Shown in pieces: positions 5,723 to 14,800 of a stretch of 64,000 nt of DNA. The notes beneath the pieces are model-generated. The model saw only the letters and a program-made list of their open reading frames with translations. It was not told the DNA's origin and did not search any database. Numbering within the stretch: position 1 is the stretch's first letter; the number at the start of each line of letters is the position of its first letter. Made by a program: the position numbers and the translations under genes. The stretch is from Roseovarius sp. THAF27 (lineage in GTDB: Bacteria > Pseudomonadota > Alphaproteobacteria > Rhodobacterales > Rhodobacteraceae), in assembly GCF_009363655.1 (NCBI RefSeq), contig NZ_CP045393.1, positions 3,906,001 to 3,970,000 on the forward strand. Direction: 5' to 3'.

Positions 5723-7762
5723 ATGCAAAGCGCTGCCACGCTGCTGCAAGACGTCTTCGGATTCTCCGCCTTCCGCCCCGGCCAGGAGGAAATCGTCCAG
5801 ACCGTCGCCGAAGGGTCCAACACCCTTGCCATCATGCCCACCGGCGGCGGCAAATCCCTTTGCTACCAACTGCCCGCGCTGCTGCGCGACGGCGTCACCG
5901 TCGTCATCTCCCCGCTCATCGCGCTCATGCGCGACCAGGTCCGCGCCCTCCGCGCGGCGGGGGTCGAGGCCGGCGCGCTCACCTCCGGCAATACCGAGGA
6001 AGAAACCCAGGCCGTCTGGGACGCGCTCGACGCAGACCGCCTGAAACTGCTCTACATCGCGCCCGAACGCCTCGCCGCCGGCTCCGCCATGGGGATGCTG
6101 CGCCGCATCGGCGTCAGCCTCATCGCCGTTGACGAGGCCCATTGCGTCAGCCAATGGGGCCACGACTTCCGCCCCGACTACCTGCGCATCGGCGAGCTGC
6201 GCCGCGCCCTGGACGTGCCGCTGGCCGCCTTCACGGCCACCGCCGACGCCGAAACCCGCGCTGAAATCGTCGAGAAACTGTTCGAGGGCCAGCAGCCCGA
6301 AACCTTCCTTCGCGGCTTCGACCGCCCCAATATCACCCTCGCCTTCTCGGCCAAGGACAGCCCCCGGCAGCAGATCCTCAGCTTTGCCGCCGCCCGCAAG
6401 GGCCAGTCCGGGATCGTCTATTGCGGCACCCGCGCCAAGACCGAAACGCTGGCCAAGGCCCTGCGCGAGGACGGCCATTCCGCCTGCCACTATCACGGCG
6501 GCATGGATCCGAACGACCGGCGCCATGTCGAACACCGCTTCAGCACCGAGGACGGGCTGGTGGTGGTCGCCACCATCGCCTTCGGCATGGGCGTCGACAA
6601 GCCAGACATCCGCTGGGTCGCCCATGCCGACCTCCCGAAGTCGATCGAGGCTTATTACCAGGAAATCGGCCGCGCGGGCCGCGATGGCGCGCCCGCCGAC
6701 ACGCTGACGCTCTTCGGCCCCGACGACATCCGTCTGCGCCGTGCCCAAATCGACGAGGGCCTCGCCCCGCCCGAACGCCGCGCCGCCGATCACGCCCGTC
6801 TCAACGCCCTTCTGGGCCTTGCCGAAACCCACGCCTGCCGCCGCCAGGCCCTGCTGCGCTATTTCGGCGAGGATCCGGCCCCTTGCGACAATTGCGACAC
6901 CTGCACCACACCGCCTGAAACCTTCGACGGCACGCAGGACGTGCGCAAGGCGCTCTCGGCCATCCTGCGCACGGATGAATTCTTCGGCGCCGGCCACCTG
7001 ATCGATATCTTGACCGGCAACGAGACCGACAAGATCCGGGCGCGCGGCCATGACGGCCTGCCCACCTTCGGCGTCGGCCGCGACACCGACCGCCGCACGT
7101 GGCAGGGCATCTTCCGCCAGATGATGGGCCACGATCTCATCCGCCCCGATCCCGAACGCCACGGCGCCCTGCGCATGACCGACCGCGCCATCCCCATCCT
7201 CAAGGGCGAGGATCAGATCACCCTGCGCCGCGACACCCTCGCGCCCAAGTCCCGCCGCCCCGCCGCCAAGACGCTGGTGGCCGAAGAAGACGCGCCGCTC
7301 CTGTCCGCGCTCAAGGCCAAGCGCCGCGCGCTGGCCGAGGCCGCCAAGATGCCCGCCTACATCGTCTTCAACGACCGCACCCTGATCGAGATGGCCGAAA
7401 CCCGGCCCCGCACGCTCGACGACATGGCCCGCATCTCGGGCGTCGGCTCCAAGAAGCTTGAACAGTACGGCGCCGCCTTCCTCGAGGTCATCAACGGCGA
7501 AGCCGAGGTCATGCACCCCACCCGCCGCAAGCTGGCGGGCCGCGAGACCGGCACGGTCTACGACCGCCTGCTGGAGGTTCAGGCCAACCTCCAACGCGGC
7601 GAGGATGGCATCGACAAGCCGCTTTCGTGCTCAGCCAGCCTGCTGGCCCGCGTCGCGGCCTCCAAGCCCCGCGATCTGGGTGACCTCGAACGCCTCCTGG
7701 GCGACAAAAGGACCGAGCGTTTCGGCCCCGCCTTTCTGGACGTTCTGCACACGGCGGACTAA
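5723..7762 (+). CDS. recQ: ATP-dependent DNA helicase RecQ
   Basis: The 679-residue protein has full RecQ architecture. The helicase core has Walker A PTGGGKS (catalytic Lys44) and a DEAH box starting at Asp137 followed by CVSQWGHDFRPDY. The RQC region contains a zinc-binding cysteine cluster (CRRQ..CDNCDTC around residue 390), and a C-terminal HRDC domain covers roughly the last 90-160 residues. RecQ unwinds forked and recombining DNA in RecF-type repair. A perfect inverted repeat lies just before the start. yaaA follows after 34 bases, so the two DNA-damage and oxidative-stress genes are probably cotranscribed. Confidence 0.95.
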   Translation: MQSAATLLQDVFGFSAFRPGQEEIVQTVAEGSNTLAIMPTGGGKSLCYQLPALLRDGVTVVISPLIALMRDQVRALRAAGVEAGALTSGNTEEETQAVWDALDADRLKLLYIAPERLAAGSAMGMLRRIGVSLIAVDEAHCVSQWGHDFRPDYLRIGELRRALDVPLAAFTATADAETRAEIVEKLFEGQQPETFLRGFDRPNITLAFSAKDSPRQQILSFAAARKGQSGIVYCGTRAKTETLAKALREDGHSACHYHGGMDPNDRRHVEHRFSTEDGLVVVATIAFGMGVDKPDIRWVAHADLPKSIEAYYQEIGRAGRDGAPADTLTLFGPDDIRLRRAQIDEGLAPPERRAADHARLNALLGLAETHACRRQALLRYFGEDPAPCDNCDTCTTPPETFDGTQDVRKALSAILRTDEFFGAGHLIDILTGNETDKIRARGHDGLPTFGVGRDTDRRTWQGIFRQMMGHDLIRPDPERHGALRMTDRAIPILKGEDQITLRRDTLAPKSRRPAAKTLVAEEDAPLLSALKAKRRALAEAAKMPAYIVFNDRTLIEMAETRPRTLDDMARISGVGSKKLEQYGAAFLEVINGEAEVMHPTRRKLAGRETGTVYDRLLEVQANLQRGEDGIDKPLSCSASLLARVAASKPRDLGDLERLLGDKRTERFGPAFLDVLHTAD

Positions 7763-7796
7763 GTCCCCGGAAAGCTTAATTTCTCAAAGGTCAAAA

Positions 7797-8555
7797 ATGC
7801 TCGTCGTCGTCTCGCCTGCCAAGAAAATGGACATGTCGCCGGCCAAGGGGATCCACCCCACCGGCCCCGCCTTCGCCAAGGACGCCCATGCCTTGGCCGA
7901 GGTGGCCCGCGACCTCAGCCAGGCCGACCTGAAAAAGCTGATGGGCATCTCCGACGACCTCGCGAAACTCAACGCCGACCGCTTCCGCGACTTTGGCAAA
8001 CAGGATAAAAAACCCGCCGCGCTCGCCTTCGCCGGCGATACCTACCAGGGGCTCGAGGCCGGCTCGCTCGACACCGACGAACTCGACTGGGCGCAGGATC
8101 ACCTGCGCATCCTTTCGGGTCTCTACGGCCTCCTGCGACCCCTGGATAATATCGAGCCCTACAGGCTCGAGATGGGCAGCCGCCTCAAAACCGAAAAGGG
8201 CAAATCGCTCTACGATTATTGGGGCGACCGCCTGTCGAAGGCGCTCAACCGCTACGCCGACGACGTGAACGCCAACGTCCTGGTCAACTGCGCCAGCCAG
8301 GAATATTTCGGCGCGGTCGACCGCGACGCGCTCAAGCTCAGGGTCATCACCCCCACCTTCCTCGACACCAAGAACGGCGAAGCCAAGGTCATCAGCTTCT
8401 TCGCCAAGAAGGCCCGCGGTGCCATGGCCCGCTTCATCGTCCAGAACCGCCTGACCGATCCCGAAGCCCTCAAGGATTTCGACTCCGGCGGCTACCGCTA
8501 TGACGCCGCGCGCTCGACCGAGGACGAACCGGCGTTTATCCGCGACGAGCAGTAG
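7797..8555 (+). CDS. yaaA: Peroxide stress protein YaaA
   Basis: The 252-residue protein begins MLVVVSPAKKMD and keeps the family segments LSGLYGLLRPLD and NCASQEYF. Length is typical of YaaA (formerly UPF0246). In E. coli YaaA lowers free iron during hydrogen peroxide stress and binds DNA. The ATG at 7797 was selected because the family N-terminus begins exactly here, although the ribosome-binding site is weak (AAAGG). Its position behind recQ links it to genome protection. A 920-base gene-free, repeat-rich block follows. Confidence 0.9.
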   Translation: MLVVVSPAKKMDMSPAKGIHPTGPAFAKDAHALAEVARDLSQADLKKLMGISDDLAKLNADRFRDFGKQDKKPAALAFAGDTYQGLEAGSLDTDELDWAQDHLRILSGLYGLLRPLDNIEPYRLEMGSRLKTEKGKSLYDYWGDRLSKALNRYADDVNANVLVNCASQEYFGAVDRDALKLRVITPTFLDTKNGEAKVISFFAKKARGAMARFIVQNRLTDPEALKDFDSGGYRYDAARSTEDEPAFIRDEQ

Positions 8556-8638
8556 GGCGTTCCGCGCAGGGCAAAGCCTCTGTTATTGGCAAGCGGCCAA
8601 TATCCGCTTTGCGGTACAAAGCCGCCGTTCACGACGGA

Positions 8639-8774
8639 GGCCATCGTCAGCCCCTGGGGTGGCGATCCGACGGGAATTCTGAAGCACTTCATGCCCGCCA
8701 AACACGTCCTCGGAAGGGTCGTTGCGCCCAGCCTCAGCCAAATCGCCAGCCCGTGGGAGGGGCTGACGATGGCC
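8639..8774 (+). repeat. Large palindromic dispersed repeat, copy B
   Basis: Perfect 17-bp inverted arms (8639-8655 and 8758-8774; GGCCATCGTCAGCCCCT and its complement) enclose a core alignable to copy A at 5.5 kb. Sequence flanking the arms (about 8622-8638 and 8775-8802, ending in TTAACCGGCTGGG) recurs around the internally deleted copy at 47429-47500. Confidence 0.8.
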
Positions 8775-8840
8775 GGGCCGCTTCGCGGCTGTTAACCGGC
8801 TGGGTGCGCGATACCAGTGTCTTGACTGCGATGAGACGCG

Positions 8841-8955
8841 CATCGACGGGCCGTGGTGCGGCGAACCGACGATGGGTATGGGCAGTTTATGCCTGCCAAG
8901 CACATCCAACCCGATAGCGTGGCATTTCACCTGCCAAATCGCCGTGCCGTCGCAC
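8841..8955 (+). repeat. Large palindromic dispersed repeat, diverged copy C
   Basis: The core is similar to the other copies, with GCAG-TTTATGCC-GCCAA-CACATCC in the middle and CAAATCGCC towards the right. The terminal arms are shorter and imperfect (GACGGGCCG against the complement of CCGTGCCGTC), which suggests an older, decayed copy. Boundaries are approximate. Confidence 0.55.
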
Positions 8956-8959
8956 CAAA

Positions 8960-9075
8960 GGTGCGCCAACTATAGGCGGCACGCCTCTGGCGTGACGGGG
9001 CGGCCCGTCGCGCCGAAGGCGCGCATATAAAGTGACGCGCCTCTGGCGCGATGCGCGGCGTGCTTCGCCCTTGTT
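8960..9075. repeat. Two tandem units of small GC-rich hairpins
   Basis: Two units about 59 bases apart each start AGG-GCGC, pass through an A/T-rich joint and contain a hairpin with a CTCTGG or GAAGG centre (ACGCCTCTGGCGT, GCGCCGAAGGCGC, GCGCCTCTGGCGC). The pattern resembles a short REP cluster. No coding potential is apparent. Confidence 0.5.
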
Positions 9076-9137
9076 CCGCGCGGGGCGTTCGCGTTGAACG
9101 TTCGCTTTGCGGGACATGAAAGACGTTCGATCCACAG

Positions 9138-9304
9138 CCCCGGCGCGGAGTCAGGCCGCAGGCCCCGCGCCATAGACGGGCCGCCCCCACGGCCCGGCGA
9201 TTGTGTTAAGTTCGGTGCCTCGCTCGGCCCTGTTTCGGATCTGGCCTGGAAAAAGCGCTGCCGACCCACCGTCGGATCGCCGCGCCGCGGCCCGTCAATG
9301 GCGC
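9138..9304 (-). repeat. Large palindromic dispersed repeat, copy D (inverted)
   Basis: Arms 9167-9184 and 9287-9304 match in 17 of 18 positions. Read on the minus strand the core and the right flank down to about 9138 follow copy A closely, including the flank GGCCTGCGGCC-TGACTCCGCGC. Copies A and D therefore form one subfamily, and copies B and E another. Confidence 0.75.
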
Positions 9305-9475
9305 TCGGGACTATAAATCACACGTGTCCGCAAAAGCTCACACCGGACCTTCGCCGCAAGGAAAACGAACGTCCCTCGGGACCAGCGCCACCTCTCACTG
9401 ACAGCCATCATCTGCCAGACCTCAAACGCCAGTCATTCGTCGCAGCGCAAGGCCCCGACCACGTCCACTATCCGC

Positions 9476-11656
9476 TCACGCCGCGCTCTGCCCCTCCTCG
9501 GGCGGGCGCACGCCTACTGGGCAGGCCGCGCTCACGTGGTCGATCAACACCTGTTTCGACAGCGGCTTCGACAGGTAGTGATCTATCCCCGCCGACAGGA
9601 TGTCGTCCTCGTCTCCGTCCATCGCGTGCGCCGTCATCGCCACGATGGGCACATGCACGCCGCCATCCGCTTCGATCTCGCGAATGGCGCGGGTAGCCTC
9701 CTTGCCGTCCATCTCGGGCATCGAGATGTCCATGAACACGATATCGGGCGCGAAAGACCGGTAGAACGCCACCGCCTCCTCGCCGTTCACGGCGAATTTC
9801 AGGTCGATGTCCAGCGCCTTGACCATCTTGGAAAAGACCAGCCGGTTGGTCTTGTTGTCCTCCGCCGCCAGCACGCGCATCACGCGGCTGGGCTCCTGCG
9901 GCAGGTCCGGTTCCGCCACGCCCCCCGCCAGCGAGCCCGAGAGCCGTGTCAGGGCGGCAAAAAGCTCGGCGCGGGGGAAGGGTTTCTGAAGCACCGCGTC
10001 GACAAAGCCGCGTCCCGGGTCCTGTTCCACGCTGCCGGTGTTTCCGCTCAGCAGCAGCACCGGCGCCGCGTGTCCGGCCGCCTTCAGCGCCTCGGCCAGT
10101 TCGATCCCGTCCATCCGGGGCATGACGTGGTCGGTAATCACCAAGCTGACCGACCCGTCCGTCGCCTCCAGCGCCGCCGCACCGCTGTCGCAGCATGTCA
10201 CGTCGATGCCCAGCGCCGCGAACAACCTCTCCAGGATCGCGCGGTTCAGCGCGTTCGTCTCGACGATCAGCACCTTGCGCAATCCATCGGGCACGCTGAA
10301 GTCCTGTTCCGCGTCCGGCTCGGCCAGCGGCAGTTCCACGGCAAACCCGAAGGTCGAGCCCTGCCCCTCCACCGAGTCGACCCAGATCTCGCCACCCATC
10401 AGTTTTACCAACTTCTCAGAGATCGCGAGGCCGAGGCCCGTGCCTTCGAACTTGCGATTGCTCTCACCGTCCACCTGGTTGAACTCGCCGAAGATGTGCC
10501 GGACCTTGTCGTCGGGAATACCGATCCCGCTGTCCTCGATCGTCACATGCAGGCGCGCCGCGCCCTGGGCCGCGCATTCGACGCCCACGACGCGCACCAT
10601 CACGTGCCCCTCTTCGGTGAATTTCACCGCGTTGCCCAGAAGGTTCGTCATGATCTGCCGCAGCCGCCCCGGATCACCCACAAAGCGCGTCGGCAGGAAC
10701 AGGTCGTAATCCACCAACAGCTCGATCCCCTTGTCCCGCGCGTTCACCTGCATCAGCATGATCAGCTCGTGAATGCAGCGTTCCAGGTCGAACGGCTCGG
10801 CATGAAGCACCAGCTTCTCCGCCTCGATCTTGGAATAATCCAGCACGTCGTTGATGATCACCAGCAGCGCCTCGCCCGAGTTCTTGATCGTGTTGGCATA
10901 CAGCAGCTGTTCCTCGTCCAGCTCGGTATCCTTCAGCAGCTCCGCCATGCCCACAACCCCGTTCATCGGCGTGCGGATTTCGTGGCTCATGTTGGCCAGG
11001 AAGGACGATTTCGCCCGGCTCGCCATCTCGGCCTTGCGCCGGGCTTCCTTCAGCCGTTCCTCGTACCGGATCGTGTCGGTGATGTTCAGTGCCAGGCTCA
11101 CCACGTCGCCGGTGGGCCCGCGCTGGTCGATCAGCTTGATATAGGCCCCGTTCCACAGCCGGACGATCTCGGGCTCGGGCGCCACCGTCTGCCAGCGGTC
11201 CAGCATCTTCTCGCGCCACGCGGCGGGGTCGGCGTCGCCGATATCCACGACCCCCTCCTCGGTCACGCATTGCAGGATCTCGACATAGCTGATGCCGGGC
11301 TTGACGTCCTCCAGCCCCTCGAACACGCCCAGCCAGGCGTGGTTGGCGGCGATCATCCGGCTGTCGGCGTCGAAAAAGGCAAACCCGTCCTGGATCGTCT
11401 CGATCGAGTGCCACAGCCGCCGCTCGGCGATGGCGACCTTCTCGTTGGCCATGTTCAGGTCGGATTTCACCCGCGCATTCTCGTCCCGAACGGTCTGCAC
11501 CTCGGCGCGGGTCTCGACGATCTCCTCGCTCAGGGCACGGGCATGCCGGCCCAGCTTGCGGTTCGCGGCCTGCAACTCCGCCTGTTTCTGTTCCAGCAGA
11601 CGTTCGGCGGCCAGCCTGGCGCGCCGTTCCTCCGCCAGTTTGTTGGCAAGGCTCAT
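9476..11656 (-). CDS. Hybrid sensor histidine kinase with two receiver domains
   Basis: The 726-residue protein has no obvious membrane helix. Order of domains: a long coiled coil (residues 1-80), a PAS-like domain (about 82-200, with [16 protein letters not shown]), a HisKA domain with phospho-acceptor His225 in [10 protein letters not shown], an HATPase domain ([27 protein letters not shown]), a first receiver (Asp509 in [11 protein letters not shown]) and a second receiver (Asp643 in [11 protein letters not shown]). The first receiver has Glu-Thr (466-467) where an acidic pair is usual; the second keeps Glu-Asp. The signal and output partner are unknown, since no response-regulator gene adjoins it. 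It converges on the repeat-rich block. Confidence 0.9.
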   Translation of the reverse strand: MSLANKLAEERRARLAAERLLEQKQAELQAANRKLGRHARALSEEIVETRAEVQTVRDENARVKSDLNMANEKVAIAERRLWHSIETIQDGFAFFDADSRMIAANHAWLGVFEGLEDVKPGISYVEILQCVTEEGVVDIGDADPAAWREKMLDRWQTVAPEPEIVRLWNGAYIKLIDQRGPTGDVVSLALNITDTIRYEERLKEARRKAEMASRAKSSFLANMSHEIRTPMNGVVGMAELLKDTELDEEQLLYANTIKNSGEALLVIINDVLDYSKIEAEKLVLHAEPFDLERCIHELIMLMQVNARDKGIELLVDYDLFLPTRFVGDPGRLRQIMTNLLGNAVKFTEEGHVMVRVVGVECAAQGAARLHVTIEDSGIGIPDDKVRHIFGEFNQVDGESNRKFEGTGLGLAISEKLVKLMGGEIWVDSVEGQGSTFGFAVELPLAEPDAEQDFSVPDGLRKVLIVETNALNRAILERLFAALGIDVTCCDSGAAALEATDGSVSLVITDHVMPRMDGIELAEALKAAGHAAPVLLLSGNTGSVEQDPGRGFVDAVLQKPFPRAELFAALTRLSGSLAGGVAEPDLPQEPSRVMRVLAAEDNKTNRLVFSKMVKALDIDLKFAVNGEEAVAFYRSFAPDIVFMDISMPEMDGKEATRAIREIEADGGVHVPIVAMTAHAMDGDEDDILSAGIDHYLSKPLSKQVLIDHVSAACPVGVRPPEEGQSAA

Positions 11657-11810
11657 GCCCCAACCTCCGCCCGTGCCGGTGACTCTCGGGGCTCAAACTC
11701 CCTGATTATGGTGAACAAGTGTTTAAACCCTGACCCGCGACAGGCGCGGGAATCGTTGTCTTGCCCCGGGGGGCGTGGCACGATGCCGCCATTCGTTGAA
11801 GGAGGGTATT

Positions 11811-14800
11811 ATGCTCCAACGCTTTCTTGCCGCCATCGTCCTCAGCCTTTCCGCCAGCCTCGTCGCGTCCGCCGCGCTGGCCCAGGATGCCGTGCCCGAC
11901 AGGCGCGAGGTGGTCACCAAGGATGTCGACTTCTACGGCTCCGATCTGGAACCGCTTTTCGACATCACGCTCGAGGCCTGCCGCAACCTCTGTTTTTCCA
12001 ACAATGCCTGCCGCGCCTACACCTTCAACACCCGCTCCAGTTCCTGTTTCCCCAAAAGCGCCCTGACCGAGACCAAGCCCTACGAGGGCGCGATTTCCGC
12101 CGAGGTCTTCAACACCGACACCCGCGTCCTGTCAGATGCCCCCGCCCGCACCGCCGATCTGGATTTCCTCAACCCCGGCGACCTGAACCAGGCCCGCGAC
12201 CAGGCCACCGGCATCGGCGCGCGCCACCCCGGCGGGCAATGGGACGTGCCCGCCATGGTCAACGCCGCGCAGGACCGCATCGCGCAGCAGGACTACCTCA
12301 ACGCCATGCGCTGGATGGGGGCCGCCGTGGCCCGCTCGGACGCCGCCGACCAATGGGCGGAATATGCCCGCCTGTCGCTCCTCATCCCCACGCAGAATGA
12401 CTCCGAGAAACGCAACTATGCCAGCCGCGCCTTCCAGGCCGCGATCAACGCCTATCTGCGCGCGCCCGGCGATCCCGCCCGCATCAACGCGCTTTTGCTC
12501 ATGTCCCAGGCGCTCGAAACGATGGGCCGCGGCCAGGCCACCGTGCCCACCCTGCGCCTTGCGGAATCCATCCAGCCGCGCGATGACGTTCTGACCGCGC
12601 TCGATGCCGCCATCGCGAAGTACGGCTTTCGCATCACCGACCACCGCGCCGACAGCGACAGCGCCCAGCCGCGCCTCTGCGCCGAATTCTCCGAACCATT
12701 GGTCGAGGCCGGCACCGATTACACGCCCTTCGTCCGCCTGCCCGATCCCGGCCTCGTGGTCCAGCCCGACGGCAACCAGATCTGCATCGCTGGCGTCCAG
12801 CATGGCGAACGCTACCGCGTCACCTTCCGCGAGGGGCTGCCCGCCGCCAGCGGCGAAACCCTCCAGCGCGACACCGAAATCACGCTTTACGTCCGCGACC
12901 GCTCCCCGCGCGTCAGCTTTCCGGGCCGGGCCTATATCCTGCCCAAGGCCGCCGACACCGCCCTGCCCATCGAGACCGTCAACCTTACCGAGGTCAAGCT
13001 GCTCTTGCGCCGCGTCTCCGACCGCAACCTTCTGCGCACCATGCAGGAGGACTATTTCGGCCGCCCCCTCAGCCAGTACCAGGAACGCGAGTTCGGCAAT
13101 GACATCGCCGAGGAGGTCTGGACCGGCAACGGCGAGGTGCAGAACACCCTCAACCAGACCATGACCACCCGCCTGCCGCTGGGCGAGGTGCTGGCGAACG
13201 AGGCCCCTGGCATCTACGCCCTGACCGCCACCATTCCCGGCGCCGACCCTTATGACAATCCCGGCGCCACCCAGTGGTTCGTGCTGACCGACCTTGGCCT
13301 GACCACCCTCAAGGGCACCGACGGCCTTCATGTCTTTGTCCGGGGTCTGGCCGATGCCCAGGCGGAATCCGGCGTCGAGCTGTCCTTGCTCTCGCGCTCC
13401 AACCGCGTGCTTGGCACCGCTACGACCGACGATCAGGGCCACGCGCTCTTTGCCCCCGGCTTGACGCGCGGCACCTCCGGCTCCGCCCCGGCGATGATCC
13501 TTGCCAAGGCCGGCCCCGACGACATGGCCTTCCTGTCGCTTACCGATCCCGCCTTCGACCTCTCGGATCGCGGCGTCGAGGGCCGCCCGCCCGCGCCGCC
13601 CATCGACGTCTTTCTCGCCACCGACCGCGGCGCCTATCGCCCGGGCGAGGTGATCCACGCCACCGCGCTGGCGCGTGACAATGTGGCCGAGGCGATCCCC
13701 GGCCTGCCCCTCACGGCCATCCTGCGCCGCCCCGACGGGGTGGAATATTCCCGCCAGTTGTCCGGCGACGACGCCGCGGGCGGCCATGTCTTTACCCTGC
13801 CCGTGGGCGCATCCGTCCCTACCGGCAGCTGGACGCTCGACATCCTGTCGGACCCCGAGGATGAACCGCTGGTCAGCCGCACGCTCCTGATCGAGGATTT
13901 CCTGCCCGAGCGCATCGACTTCGACCTGTCGCTGCCCGACGGCCCCATCCGCCCCGGCGACACGCCCCCGCTCACCATCGACGCGCGCTATCTCTTCGGC
14001 GCGCCGGGTGCCGGGCTGGTCGCGGACGGCAACGTGCGCCTCATGGCCCGCACCACGCTCGACGCCTTCCCCGGCTACCGCTTCGGCCGTCACGATGAAC
14101 TGGTCGGCGGCCGCATCACCTACCTGCCCGGCGGCAAGACCGGCGCGGATGGCCAGCTTCAGATGGCCGCAGAAATGCCCGAATTCGACGTCACCGACCG
14201 CCCGTTCGAGGCCGACATCACCGTCACCCTGCAAGAAGGCTCAGGTCGCCCGGTCGAACGCAGGCTCAACCGCATGCTCGCCCCCGCCGGCCCCATGATC
14301 GGCATCAAGCCCTTGGCCGACGACGTCGTGCCGGAAGGCACCGAGGCAAGTTTTCAGGTCATAGGCATCTCGCCCGATCTCACGCCCATCCCGATGGACG
14401 TCAAATGGACGGTCAACCGCATCACCACACGCTATCAATGGTACCAGGACTACGGCTCGTGGAACTGGGAGCCGATCACGACCCGCGAACAGGTTGCCAC
14501 CGGCGACGCCACGCTGGGGCAAGAGCCCCTCACCGTCTCCGCCCCCGTCGAATGGGGCCATTATGAACTGGTCGTCGAACGCACCGGCGGCGACTATGTC
14601 TCGTCCTCCACCGATTTCTACGCCGGCTGGTACGCCCCCGCCGACGCCAGCGACACGCCCGACACGCTCGAACTCTCGCTGGACCAACCGGAATACACCC
14701 CCGGCGACACCGCCCAACTGCGCGTCGTGCCCCGCTATGCCGGCACGGCGCTGATCACCGTCATGTCCAACCACGTCATCGAACGCCAGGCGGTCGAGGT

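Larger units (their letters stand above)
8556..9475. other. 920-base gene-free block rich in palindromic repeats
   Basis: Between yaaA and the convergent sensor kinase there is no gene with a credible start or protein family. The block holds three copies of the large palindromic repeat (8639-8774, 8841-8955, 9167-9304 inverted) and, between 8960 and 9075, two tandem units of small hairpins such as ACGCCTCTGGCGT and GCGCCTCTGGCGC with an A/T-rich joint. The open frames here are repeat-derived and low-complexity. It looks like an accumulation site for non-autonomous repeats. Confidence 0.75.

Noticed and set aside
5702..7594. A 630-codon open frame on the minus strand opposite recQ
   Set aside because: It mirrors recQ codons in a GC-rich genome. 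The product is dominated by Gly, Ala, Val and Asp without any domain, and the recQ frame has complete motifs.
8960..9075. A CRISPR array
   Set aside because: There are only two units, of unequal sequence, made of short hairpins without uniform spacers, and no cas genes are in the window.
9536..12400. A 954-codon plus-strand open frame over the sensor kinase
   Set aside because: It spans the kinase and runs on into the A2M gene in another frame, which no real gene would do. Composition is His/Arg/Gln-rich noise.
12132..14234. A 700-codon minus-strand open frame inside the A2M gene
   Set aside because: It lies wholly opposite the A2M repeats and has a Gly/Ala/Asp-rich shadow composition with no ribosome-binding site or domain.
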